DNA of 64,000 nucleotides from Rhynchopus euleeides (taxonomy: Eukaryota; Euglenozoa; Diplonemea; Diplonemida; Diplonemidae), in the NCBI GenBank assembly GCA_963210315.1, contig OY723248.1, forward strand, positions 698,727-762,726, in the 5' to 3' direction. How positions within the stretch are numbered: position 1 is the first letter of the stretch; every line of letters begins with the position of its first letter. A model generated the notes under the pieces. The model saw only the letters and a list, made by a program, of their open reading frames with translations. It was not told the DNA's origin and searched no databases. Below, in pieces: positions 1 through 9,544 of the stretch. The position numbers and the translations under genes were made by a program.

Positions 1-332
1 CCGCTGTCGTCTCTGGGTCGGACGCCGTGTCTTCTGTCGCGGTCTCTTCCTCCTCCTCCTCCACCTCCGCCTCCTCGTCTGTCCCTGTGGTCTCTGTCTC
101 GAGAACGGTCATCAGGATTCCTGTCGCGTCGGCTGCGGCCAGGCTCCCGAGAGCTTCGACGATGTCCTCGAACCCCTCCTCTGTCTCTTGCAGGAGATCT
201 GCTACGGACTGCCCCCCGATCTCTTCCGCGGGTCCCCACGCCGCTGCTGCTGCCGCTGCTGCTGCTGCGGCTGCGGCTGCTGCTGCTTCGTCGCCGGCGC
301 CCACCCATACTCCTTGCCAGGCCAGTGCCCAT
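1..332 (-). CDS. Arg/Ser-rich (RS-domain-like) protein, N-terminal part, runs off window
   Basis: The frame opens with an ATG at 332 and stays open to the window edge (110 codons). It begins with alternating Ser and Arg runs and continues with RSRSPARDR-, RSRDRDHRDRR- and poly-Gly stretches. That composition is known from RS domains of SR splicing factors and other RNA-binding proteins; no RRM lies in the visible part. A pyrimidine-rich stretch with AG (ttatcag) lies about 25 nt upstream of the ATG and could serve as an acceptor. A second minus-strand frame is also open here and would give an Ala/Glu-rich acidic peptide, but it has no in-frame ATG, so I prefer the RS frame. Function in splicing or RNA metabolism is inference from composition only. 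Confidence 0.5.
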   Translation of the reverse strand, partial: MGTGLARSMGGRRRRSSSSRSRSSSSGSSSGVGTRGRDRGAVRSRSPARDRGGVRGHRRSSREPGRSRRDRNPDDRSRDRDHRDRRGGGGGGGGGRDRDRRHGVRPRDDS

Positions 333-2246
333 AGAGTGACCACGCGGAGGAACTGGCTGATAATTGCACCACGTGCAGGCCTACAGCCAGGCAAAGTGGC
401 AGGGAAGGGTGTGTGTGGTGTGTGGGGGTGGGGGGTGGGGTTAAGTGTGTCTGAGGCGTACCCCCACCCGCCCTCTCCTGCAGCAGTGGGTATTGGCTTT
501 TGAGCCCGTGTGGGGGGTATATTGGCGCCAAAGGTGAAGCCGGCAAAAGGCGGTTCCTAAAAAAAAGGTCGCGGTGGTTGTGCTTTGTGATGGGGATGTG
601 CGGGGGGCTCCACATTCTCCCATGACATGTTGGACACTGAAGCTCTGTGAGAAGACGGAAGGCCCGAAGCCTCTTTTGTGCAACAAAAAGGAAGGAGGGA
701 GGGAGGGATGGTGGTGGTGGTGGTGGAGGAGGAGCTGCACCTCACTACGTCTGTGTCTGGGGCGGAATTGGCCAAACTGTGTCAGACACACAAACAGGCT
801 CGCCCCTCTTAGGCACCAGAGAATGAAGGCCTCCGACAGGGCGGTGGAAGTGAACGAGGCTGCACTGCAGCAGGCCCCACTGTCACATACGCACCCATGC
901 ATCCACGGCGGTGCCAGATGACTGTGTCTGCCTAACCTTGGCGGCGTTGGGGGGCGGTGGCCCTGCCGGAACACACGCCGGAACACAAGGGGTTGGCAAT
1001 CAGGTGGAATCTGCTCCAAAACGTCAAAAAAACGTGCACTGCATGCATGGGCACACTGCCAACAACCGCCGTTGCCTATATTTTTGACCGCGCGACCTTG
1101 GGACGGGTTATAGCAAAAAAAATAGATAGGCACGTTGTTTGTGCGCCAAAGCGCCAAAGCCGGGTAGGTTTGTCCTTTGTTGCCCACCCCCACCCACCCC
1201 GCTATCCTCCTGACTGACAGGGGAGACCTGCTGTGGTACAACACCACCCACACCCGCTAGCCTTAGCCTTATCATCAGGCTTACCTCAGGATAGCCTCCT
1301 ACAACCCTCCTTGGCCACCTGCCGGTGAAGCCCCCCACCCCCCGTCCCTGCCCCACAACCCCCAAGGGGGCGGGCGTGGGGCAATCACTGAAACCAGATG
1401 CATTTTGACTAACCAGACAGCACAGATGACGGAACTGAAACAGAGAAGAACAACGTTAAGACGTTGATTTTTTTGACACATCAGGGGGGGGGGGGGGTGG
1501 GGGGGGGGGGGGTGAAAGGGCTGTGTCTCGCACAACACATAGCCCAGCCGCCACAAAGCGAGAGGTTGGTGTGGGTGGCCAGTTTGAAGAGGGCTCCACC
1601 ACACACACACACACCGTGTGACCAAAGAGCCACTCTCCTGCATGGCTGCCTAGAAGCGCCGCGCAGATTCCAAAACGAGAGAGATGGTGCAAATATCCTT
1701 GTCACAGGTTATTCACACAGATCAGTGACAGGTGGTTCGCTACGGGTGGGCCATCAGTGCCTTTTGCTGCATTTCCTGTAGAGTTAGCTGAAAACTGACG
1801 AAGAATGACGACCAGCGAAGGCCCTCTAAGTCTTTGAAGGAGATGTCGTATTGGAAGTCTGAACCTACAATGAATGTCTGTCCCTCTGACATGCCGTTTG
1901 CTTTGGCTGGAGCTTCAGCACGCCAGCGGCACGGTGCCAAGCACTTGAGTGAGAGAGAAAGAAAGAGAGAAATGGCTTGTTTTGTAGGTGGTTTCTAACA
2001 GGGAAGCCGGCGAAACCTTTGTTTGCATAGTTCGGCATCGGCCAACACACGCCCTGCAAGCTAGGCGCAGAGACTTGGCCTTTGGGTGTTTCGTGTCACC
2101 ATGTCAGCCGTCGAATCACACAGATCCTCTCCTTCTTGCACCGCCCCGGTTTCGCTTGAAAAAAATCTAGAAGTTTCCACACAGCAGACGGGTGTTAGGG
2201 GCCACTGTGCCTTGGGGATATCACAGAGGGCGGGCAGCCAGCGGCA
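333..2246. other. Intergenic stretch, no gene supported
   Basis: I find no convincing coding sequence on either strand. The stretch holds low-complexity G-rich and CA-rich sequence, two 14-G runs separated by one T at 1484-1512, and one copy of a short dispersed inverted-repeat element at 1736-1821 (listed separately). The part next to 2247 is the likely 3' flank of the RING gene. Confidence 0.6.
1736..1821 (-). repeat. Short dispersed element, copy 1 (about 86 bp)
   Basis: Read on the minus strand, this segment matches 60717-60824 on the plus strand at roughly 85 percent, with one 10-nt internal duplication in the other copy. Both end in inverted CTTCGCT / AGCGAAG sequences, so the unit looks like a very small MITE or a structured RNA gene. 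No coding content is apparent. Confidence 0.6.
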
Positions 2247-3997
2247 CTAGCTCCCGAAGAAGCTGGGCCGGTTCTTTGCAAGGAGGGCCGTCGAAACAAG
2301 CGATGCGGACATCACAGGCTCGTCAGGATGCTGTGGGTGGAGGTGGTGTGGTGTGTTCGGGTCGGAAGGGGCATCAAGCCTCGAGCATAACCTCGAAACA
2401 TAAAGACACCTGGAGGATGTACGAAAGTTCTGGGGCCACGTCAACCTCCCCTGATTGTATTTCCAGAATTTCCCAACACCGCACACAAAAGGGTCACTTT
2501 CAGCTCTGCTGCTCTTCCTCTTACGACTTGATACTTTCTTAGATGCGAAAACAACGGCGAAACTACCTGTGACCCCGCTGGATCGTGAAGCGACAGCAAA
2601 ACGAGAAAAGACAGCATACCTGGCACAGCAGAAGCAGCACCTCATAGGCACGGTCCTCAATGGGGCGGCCTAGCGCATCCTCCGTGAGCACAATCGTTTC
2701 GGATGAAACTATCGGCGTGCACTGCAGGGGCTTACTCCGAAGATCACTCCGGCAGTTCGGGCACTGTGCAGGGGGTGGGCATCGTGTGAAAGCAGCAGAA
2801 AGCCAAATGAGCCTCGCACACACACACAGCACCGCAGAGAGCAAGGGCGTAGCAAGAGCACACAGCGGAAACGGCAAGGCATACCTCCTGGGAGCCGCTG
2901 TCGCCATCGACACCTCTGCACACGGTGCGGATGCAGGTCGTGTGGAAGCTGTGCCCACACGGCGTCGTCACAGGGGGGCCTTTGATGCTGCACTCCGCAA
3001 GAAGCGGCTCTGCACACACAGTGCACTGCACGCCCTCCAGGGTTTTGCTGGTCAGCTCAGCGAAGCACGCGCTGCCCGACGGCTCCCCGTCATACGACGG
3101 CGCCAGGCGCGACACACCCGCCGCACTGCGCGCCCACCCTGCAGGGGGCGCTGCCAGCATCTCAGCGGATGCAGACGGCACAACCGCCGCAAACACCCAC
3201 ATCCCGGGCGTGCCGTAGCACCGCACCACCACCTCCTCCAGGCTCTCCGAGAAACGAACCCCGCGGAACCCCAGGCGCCCCACGGAGGCCGGGCCCACCA
3301 CAGGCAGGCTCCTCTCGTAGCCGCATTTCCGGAGGCGCTTCATCACACGCCTCGGGGCCCGGGAGGTCATATCCCGGGCACACCCCACGCAGACGTCAAA
3401 CCCGGCACGCCCCTGCTGGTAGGACCCCTTGTCCCTGTCACCGTCTATATCGACGCTTTGGAAGCTCGTCACCAATGTCTGCCTCCGGCAGACCGCGCAG
3501 CAATACCCCTGGTCGCCGATCTCCGGGAGAGCGAGCGGGCTGGCATACTGCAGGCGAAGCATCTGACCCTCCACAGAGCAGTACAGCGTGTTGACGCCTT
3601 CGAGAGGTGTGCCAGCGCGTGGGTCAGGTGCGTTGGCGCTTTCGGGCCATATCCGGACACAGGAAAGCCAGGAGGCGAGGGTGCGGGTGAATTGTTGGAC
3701 TGCGGCGAGACGGCCCACAAGGAGGACGCGGATTGCGTGTTGGTGTGCGAATCTCATCTGCGCCTGGGTGCAGGAGAGCCCCGGCATGTCCTCCAGAACC
3801 TTCGTCAGCTCCGCCACCGTCGCCCCGACAGCCTCGCGCATCTCCATCGCCTGCGTCAGGCTCGGGGCGTGCTTCTGCTCCCTCTCCACCAGCCTGTTCA
3901 TCAGCCAGTGCAGCACGCTGCTCTCTTCACGCTTCGCATCCTGGTCTCCCCCGGGCGCGGTGAGGCTTGCGTCATCGCGCTCGAGGCTCCCCGACAT
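2247..3997 (-). CDS. RING-H2 zinc-finger protein, probable E3 ubiquitin ligase (3 exons)
   Basis: The protein is about 446 aa. Exon 1 is 3997-2885, exon 2 is 2763-2620 and exon 3 is 2330-2247. Both introns start GTATGC and end CAG (121 and 289 nt) and join codons in phase 0. The RING motif is split by intron 1: Cys325, Cys328, Cys347, His349, His352 and Cys355 are in exon 1, and the final CPNC pair opens exon 2, giving a C3H2C3 RING-H2. This finger typically binds an E2 enzyme. An earlier Cys-rich patch (CCAVCRR, then DVCVGCARD) at about residues 180-225 may be a second zinc site. Exon 3 is the least certain part. The start is the ATG at 3997; the open frame extends further only through GTG codons. 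No membrane segment or substrate-binding domain is recognisable, so the target is unknown. Confidence 0.75.
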
Positions 3998-5259
3998 GGG
4001 AGATGATGCAGGGGTGGTGCGGGGGGTGCCCCACACACACACACCCCACCCCCACCAAAGGGGCTATGTGATTGTGAAGGGGGTGCGGGGGTGTGGGAGT
4101 GTGGTAGGGTAGGGGCGCTGTGGAGGGGGCGGTGGGTGGGTGGATGGTGGAGATGGCACGCCCGCCCCGCCTCCCCCTGCCTCGGGTTGTGTGTTGCTGT
4201 TGGCTCACCACACCTGTCACCCGAGGACCTCCGGAGATCGAACATCGCGGTGTTCTGCACGAAGCACCCGGAGGGAAATGGGGGGAAATTGAAGCGGGGG
4301 CGAGGCTGTCTTGGGGCATTGGGTGGGTGGGGGCTGTGGGCTGAACTCTCGACTGAGACATGGTCAACGGACAGCCCGCGCATCACGCATACACATACCA
4401 CACACAGGAGCATTTTAAAGGCAGTCGGTGCTCAACCCTTGCGCCATGAGAAGAAGAGAGGACACAGCAGCAGGTTGAGGTACGGCAGTAGCTAGGTGCG
4501 CACTGCCCGATTTGGTCGCATGATTCATGCAAAATTGCTTTTGTGAAGGGTATCAGAGAGGCCCGGGAGGATTTCACGTGTGTTTTTATTTGTTCTGAAC
4601 TTCTTGGCAACGTTTTGTGACATGGCAACCCTCGTGGTGCCACATCCACCTTTCTTTTTTTTACATTCGCCCCCACCTCATTTGGTGCCACGTTTGGCCA
4701 TGGCGATTTGACGTTCTTCCGAGGATGCTCGCGTTGTTTTTTTTGCCCAGAACACCACCACCCCCACACCCCTTCCCCCCGCACCGGAGGCTGCCTTTGC
4801 CTGCCCTGGGTTGCTTCTTTCCCCAACATCGCCGTTGGGAAAAAAAAAGCGGGATAAAAAAAACAAACGCCGGAGGTTGCCGGAGCTCAACAAAAATCAC
4901 AAAAGGCTGGGGGTGGCGGTTGTGCCAGTGCCAGTCCTTACGCGAATCTAAATTTCGAAGATCACCTCCCCGACCCCCCAAAAGCCTGCCGGGCTTCGGG
5001 ATTTTGTCCATGCGTGCGTGCATGTGCATAGAAAAAGCAGCGGGCATAGGGCAAAAATGTATCATCCTCAAACAACAGAATGGGTGTTTGAAACACCGGC
5101 TTCGGTGCGGTTACACATGTCTTTTTTGTTTCATTTCGGTTGGAGGTACTGAAGGGCACTGAAGCCCACAGGACAACTCTAAGAAGGGCCACCATTCGGG
5201 TCACATTGTTCCATCGAGAACGCTGCTCCTGGCGGCACTCCAGAGATCGGTGTCGGTTA
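3998..5259. other. Intergenic stretch, nothing recognised
   Basis: It is rich in G/C homopolymers, CA/GT repeats and T runs. No reading frame resembles a protein family. It separates the RING gene start from the 3' end of the thioredoxin-like gene. Confidence 0.6.
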
Positions 5260-6018
5260 TCACTTGGAGATCTTGCGCAGAAGCTTCACGCGGTTCTTGA
5301 ACCACGCCTGCTGCTCTGCCGTGCGGCCACGCTTGAGGCCCTGCAGACGCGACATCTCCTGCAAGAAGTGGTATAGTGGGGGTGGTGTGTGATTGATGTG
5401 CGAGCGTGGGATCCAGAAGTATCACCCCACCCAGATGCCTGCAATTTGGCAGAAAAGCAAAATACAGCAAATCACAGTACCCATCCACTCACCTTCAACC
5501 CAAACCACCCCGATGGGGCATCATGACCACGGGCAAGGAGTGTTGCATACGCTCTTCGCAGCGGCGGCGCCCTTCGCCACCCACTCGTCCAGGTACTCCT
5601 TCTCCTTGTCGCTGCACAGCTCACGGTTGTCAGGCTCGCACCCACCACCCAGAAGCTCGTCCACGAAGTCCTTCAGGTCGTCGTACGTGCGGCCGCTCTC
5701 GTACTCGATGGCCTTGTCGCTGTTCTTCTCGAAGTACTTCAGGGTGGGGTAGCCCGACACGCCGAACTTCGAGCACACCGTCTCCTCCACAGTGCAGTCC
5801 ACCTTGGCGATGATCACCTTGTTGTCGTCCACAGCCTCACCCAGCTTGTCCCAGTCGGGTGCCATGCGCTTGCAGTGCCCGCACCAGGGCGCGTAGAACT
5901 TCACCAGGACGATCTGGTCCCCACCGATCGTCAGGTCGAAGTTGGCATTCGTCAGCTCCTGCACGCTGGAGGCGCTTGCTGCCAGCAGGCAGGCCGCGAA
6001 GATAGTGGCGCGGATCAT
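5260..6018 (-). CDS. Secretory thioredoxin / protein disulfide isomerase-like protein (2 exons)
   Basis: The protein is 188 aa. Exon 1 is 6018-5551, the intron is 5550-5359 (192 nt, GTATGC to TTGCAG), and exon 2 is 5358-5260. Residues 1-17 form a signal peptide (MIRATIFAACLLAASAS). A thioredoxin fold follows with active site APWCGHC; the CGHC redox pair is at 46-49 as in classical PDI a-domains, and the cis-proline region GYPTLKYF is present. The C-terminal 60 residues are charged and helical, recalling the short helical tails of single-domain ER thioredoxins. It should catalyse disulfide formation or isomerisation in the secretory pathway. It ends in KISK, so there is no KDEL-type retention signal. 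Upstream of the ATG lies a pyrimidine-rich tract ending CCAG about 20 nt away, a plausible splice acceptor. Confidence 0.88.
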
Positions 6019-6646
6019 GGTGGGTGTAGCGTTGCGCCTGGCGGAGGGTGAGGGGTGGGTGGAGCAAGCCCGCAAGCAGCAGGTCCACAAGCTTCGAAAA
6101 GTGGAGAAGGGGGTGTGGGGGTGGGGTGGGTTCGGGGACTTCCCCCAGTGATACTGCATCCAGTAAAGGCACATTGCTGTCGCAGCATGGCATCTGAGGA
6201 GAGGAATTGTGGCGGTTGGGGAAGATACGGCGCCACCACCGCCATGCCACTTTTGGAAAGAGATGAAAATCAAACCTTTTTTTTTGGCAGCAAGAATCAG
6301 GGTGTTCGCTATCTCCCACCTTCCTCAGAGACTGTGGGAGAAAGGGGTAAAATTGCCGCCTCAAAATTTTTTTTCGCGCGCGCTTCGCGCGCGCGAAATC
6401 ATGCAACATCGGCCCCTCAGACAAATTGCCCCAAGGGTCCAGACCAGGGTACTATATATGTTTGGCGCAAGGGGCCCATTTCGCGGTTCGCGGCTGCAAA
6501 TGGAGGTTTTGCGGCAATCAGTGAGTACTTCGGGAGTTGGTGACGAACCCAAAACAGGATCACGGACCGTCGCCGATACCCGTTCTCGAGAAGGAAGGGC
6601 ACGGTCACATGCGCTCGTTAGTTCCTGTTGGACAGACTTCACAGGT

Positions 6647-6701
6647 CACAGGGGGGTCTGGGGGGCGGAGCCCCCCAGCCGCCGGAGGCCACGGTAGTGA
6701 A
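6647..6701 (+). repeat. Dispersed GC-rich palindromic repeat, copy 1
   Basis: About 55 bp built on the inverted core TGGGGGGCGGAGCCCCCCA followed by GCCGCCGGAGGCCACGGTAG. Two further copies lie at 57538-57593 and 57710-57764. The core can form a hairpin of at least 8 bp. Function is unknown. Confidence 0.75.
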
Positions 6702-7327
6702 AATTTGTCTGCCTCGTCCCCGAGTCCGCTTCATAGTCGAACACCACATACAGACAACGTGCACCTTGAGACAGCATGCTCAAGAGGTACATCGGCCTGG
6801 TGCCTGTGGCAGGCCACTATGCTCTTGGCTTCGGCCTCCTCTGGCTTTGACCATGCTGATGCCGGCAATAGCTCCGACGGTCCCCAGCAGGTTCAGATCT
6901 CGCTTCTTTGGGTTATTTCCGCTCCGTGCGAAGCGTGGTGGTATCAATTTGTACGAGAGGGTGCTGCCCTTCTCCTTCAGAACCCCTTCCCACCTGAGGC
7001 AAAAACTTCCGTGAAACTTTTTTTATTTAATTTCTCCCCCTTGGGAGAAATGCCCGGGAGAGAGGTGGGAGAAGGGTTTTCCCAGAATCATTTTTTTAAC
7101 GAAATAGGCCCCTATTTCTCCCCGAGCGAACGCCCTGGCAAGAATAGGCAACCGCTAAACCAGCCGGCTCCCCAGCTTCAGGGCGACCTGCGACCCCCAC
7201 TGGGGAGGCAACATACTGCCCCCCGAAGCTGCTGCCCAATGAATGCCAATCACCGCCGTAGGACCCAGGGGGGCGGGGCAGGCCGCCCCAATCTCAACCC
7301 ATTTCCATTGGAATCATCCAATGGAAT

Positions 7328-7453
7328 GGAATGTGGCTTTGGGAAGAGTGTTGGATAAAGTGTGATGAGTGGAATATCATTTCATCCAAGCTTGAATGAA
7401 ATGATATTCCACTCATCACACTTTATCCAACACTCTTCCCAAAGCCACATTCC
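7328..7453. repeat. 126-bp near-perfect palindrome
   Basis: Two 63-bp arms meet without a spacer at the AAGCTT centred on 7390/7391 and differ by a single mismatch near the centre (CCAAG against TTGAA). It lies 117 bp beyond the stop codon of the WD40 gene. Such a structure would extrude a cruciform or give a very strong RNA hairpin if transcribed. Confidence 0.9.
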
Positions 7454-7569
7454 CTACACCCTGGTTGCGAATACTTTTGGAAACCTTTTCGGTGGCACCC
7501 CGGCAAGGGCAGGCCAATAGCCCGCCCTTCAAACCCATAGGGGATCTTCGCTCTGTGTCAAACTGTGGT

Positions 7570-9252
7570 TTAACCGACCCTCTGCCGCTTCGCCTCCCTT
7601 CCAACTCCCCCTGCCTCCCCCTGCTGGCCCTCCGTGCACCCGCTTGGTCCTGCTGGTGGTACAGGGGGTGGCGCTGGGATCACTCCCACAGACCCCCGTC
7701 CATCCGGAGCCATCACCCCCCCGGAGGCCACGCATGCAGCAGCTCCGGCATGCTGACCCACCCCAAGCAGGCAAGCCGGCTGGTCTGCCTCCCTCACCTC
7801 AGTCGGCTGCGGGGCACACTCCATTGGAGCCCCGCCGCCCAGGGGTACCGCGGGTTGGGCCACACGGCCCCGCCTCCCAACACCCACGGCAAGGGTTGAG
7901 ACCATCACCTCAGACCTGAAGCAGCGGAACCTCCACCGAGCGCAGGGCGTGAGGCATGCCCACACACCATCGCCCTGGTGGGGCTCTGCAGCCCCCTCGC
8001 AGACTGTCTCGTGGTATTCCACCCCTCCGAAGGAGGGGGGTCGCCAGAAGGAGAGCACGCCTTCCCCCTGCAGGGTCGCCAGGAGCCCGTTGGGGCTATC
8101 CGCCTTCGGAGCGTAGCAAACACCCCGCCCCCCGGGCTGCAGGATTGCGGCGCAGCGCCACGACTCCATATCCCACACCCTCGCCTCCGCCTTGCTGGCG
8201 GAGATCAACACCCCGCGCGACTCCGCCACGGCGATCCCGGTTATCCCCTTTGTGTGCCCGTCGAGGTCCTGCAGCGTCTCACCCGACGCCAGATCCCAGA
8301 TGATTAGCCTCTTATCCCCCGACCCCGATGCGACCCTCCCCTCCGCAGTGCACAGCACCTTAAAGACAGGCCCTGTGTGGTAGTGCAGCTTGTGGAGGCA
8401 CGCCCCGTCCGACACATCCCACACCCTCACGGTGTTGCGGGAAAAGCCTCCAACGAGGCGTTGGGAGCACGCCGAGAAGCAGAGCGATCTGAGATCGCCT
8501 TCGGTGTGCCGCGGCGGGGCGGCGGAGCAGATGAGGCTGCCTGCGTGCGTGCAGAGGAGGGAGGCGCAGGGGGTGATGGGGCTGCCTGTGGGGGGTGGTG
8601 GTGGTGGTGCTGCACCCCCGGCATCACTGTCGTCATCACCGGGTGTGCGGAGGCCGGAGACAGCGAGGAGGGTGCCGCAGGGCGACAGCGCGATGGGGCG
8701 TATGCTACCGAGTTCCCACGAGATGTAGTGGGGCCCGCCGCCCGACAGCGGGGCGTGCCACAGCCGCTTGCCGGTTTCGGTTTCCCATAGGGAGGCGCCT
8801 GTGGCGGTGCTGAGGGCGAAGCGGTCTCCATCGCGGGACAGCTCGGCCCCGCAGATAGTGCTGTCTGCTGTGTAGAGGCAGGGGCTGCGCACCGAGAGCT
8901 GGCGGTAGCGCAGCTCCAGCACCCCGCCCGCTTCCAGCGCGGTGTCGGAGAGGGGGGTTTCCGAGAGGGGGTCGAGGTCGGTGTCATCCCCGGCGATCCG
9001 CAGTGTCAGGTTTGCGGTTGTGTAGAGCTCGTCCCTGCTTTCGGTGCACCCGGGAGGGAGAAGCCCACCGGCATCAGGAGATCCCGAATCAGGGGTGGGG
9101 TCAGCGGGGGGTGGGGCGGTGGTGGGGGTGTGCGGCCTCCTGGGGAATATGGCATCGATTGCCCTCCGGCGGAGAGAGGCGAATGTGTCGTCTGGGAGTG
9201 CCTCGATGGTGCAGCGGGCCCCTGTGTTGCGGAACAGCACGCCGAGCTCCAT
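7570..9252 (-). CDS. WD40-repeat protein with N-terminal ubiquitin-like region
   Basis: A continuous 560-aa frame starts from the ATG at 9252, which lies just downstream (minus strand) of a 14-C run and other pyrimidines. Residues 1 to about 125 have a ubiquitin-fold-like pattern (VLFRNTGARCTIEALPDDT..., then VLELRYRQLSVRS) with a Pro-rich insertion. Residues about 130-420 contain WD units with clear VRVWDVSDG, LIIWDLASG and ARVWDMESW strands and GH dipeptides, consistent with one beta-propeller for protein binding. A Pro/Gly-rich tail ends in KRQRVG, a possible basic nuclear signal. The stretch after the propeller is unusual and might include an unrecognised intron. WD40 proteins are scaffolds, and I cannot name the complex. 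Confidence 0.8.
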   Translation of the reverse strand: MELGVLFRNTGARCTIEALPDDTFASLRRRAIDAIFPRRPHTPTTAPPPADPTPDSGSPDAGGLLPPGCTESRDELYTTANLTLRIAGDDTDLDPLSETPLSDTALEAGGVLELRYRQLSVRSPCLYTADSTICGAELSRDGDRFALSTATGASLWETETGKRLWHAPLSGGGPHYISWELGSIRPIALSPCGTLLAVSGLRTPGDDDSDAGGAAPPPPPPTGSPITPCASLLCTHAGSLICSAAPPRHTEGDLRSLCFSACSQRLVGGFSRNTVRVWDVSDGACLHKLHYHTGPVFKVLCTAEGRVASGSGDKRLIIWDLASGETLQDLDGHTKGITGIAVAESRGVLISASKAEARVWDMESWRCAAILQPGGRGVCYAPKADSPNGLLATLQGEGVLSFWRPPSFGGVEYHETVCEGAAEPHQGDGVWACLTPCARWRFRCFRSEVMVSTLAVGVGRRGRVAQPAVPLGGGAPMECAPQPTEVREADQPACLLGVGQHAGAAACVASGGVMAPDGRGSVGVIPAPPPVPPAGPSGCTEGQQGEAGGVGREAKRQRVG

Positions 9253-9293
9253 GGGGGTGGTCGAGGTGGGGGGGGGGGGGGTGGGAATCTGGC

Positions 9294-9524
9294 AGGTTGG
9301 AGGGGATGGGTGGGGTGGAAGGGGGGAAGGGTGTCGGCAGATCATCCATCAGCATGCAGGCTCTGCAACCGGAGGGAGGGGCACGGTGGACTTCAGCCGG
9401 CCAGACACCCACTTTGGCCGGCTGAAGTCCACCGTGAGGTTGGAGGGGATGGGTGGGGTGGAAGGGGGGAAGGGTGTCGGCAGATCATCCCTCAGCATGC
9501 AGGCTCTGCAACCGGAGGGAGGGG
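9294..9524. repeat. 88-bp direct duplication flanking a 55-bp perfect hairpin
   Basis: Copies at 9294-9381 and 9437-9524 are nearly identical (one visible A/C change). The sequence between them, 9382-9436, is a perfect 22-bp inverted repeat with an 11-nt loop. The arrangement resembles an insertion with a very long target duplication, or a replication-slippage product. It lies in the upstream flank of the WD40 gene. Confidence 0.85.
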
Positions 9525-9544
9525 GGGGGGGGGGTAGGGGCCGT

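Larger units (their letters stand above)
6019..7569. other. Repeat-rich intergenic stretch
   Basis: No gene is supported. The stretch contains an A/T-rich block with the palindrome of CG dinucleotides near 6370-6400, one copy of a GC-rich palindromic repeat at 6647-6701, a diverged inverted similarity between about 6270-6360 and 7010-7110 (both with GTGGGAGAAA-type sequence), and a 126-bp near-perfect palindrome at 7328-7453 just beyond the 3' end of the WD40 gene. Confidence 0.55.

Noticed and set aside
27-503. Ser/Ala-rich plus-strand frame
   Set aside because: Complement of the RS-rich coding repeats; homopolymeric Ala and Ser runs only.
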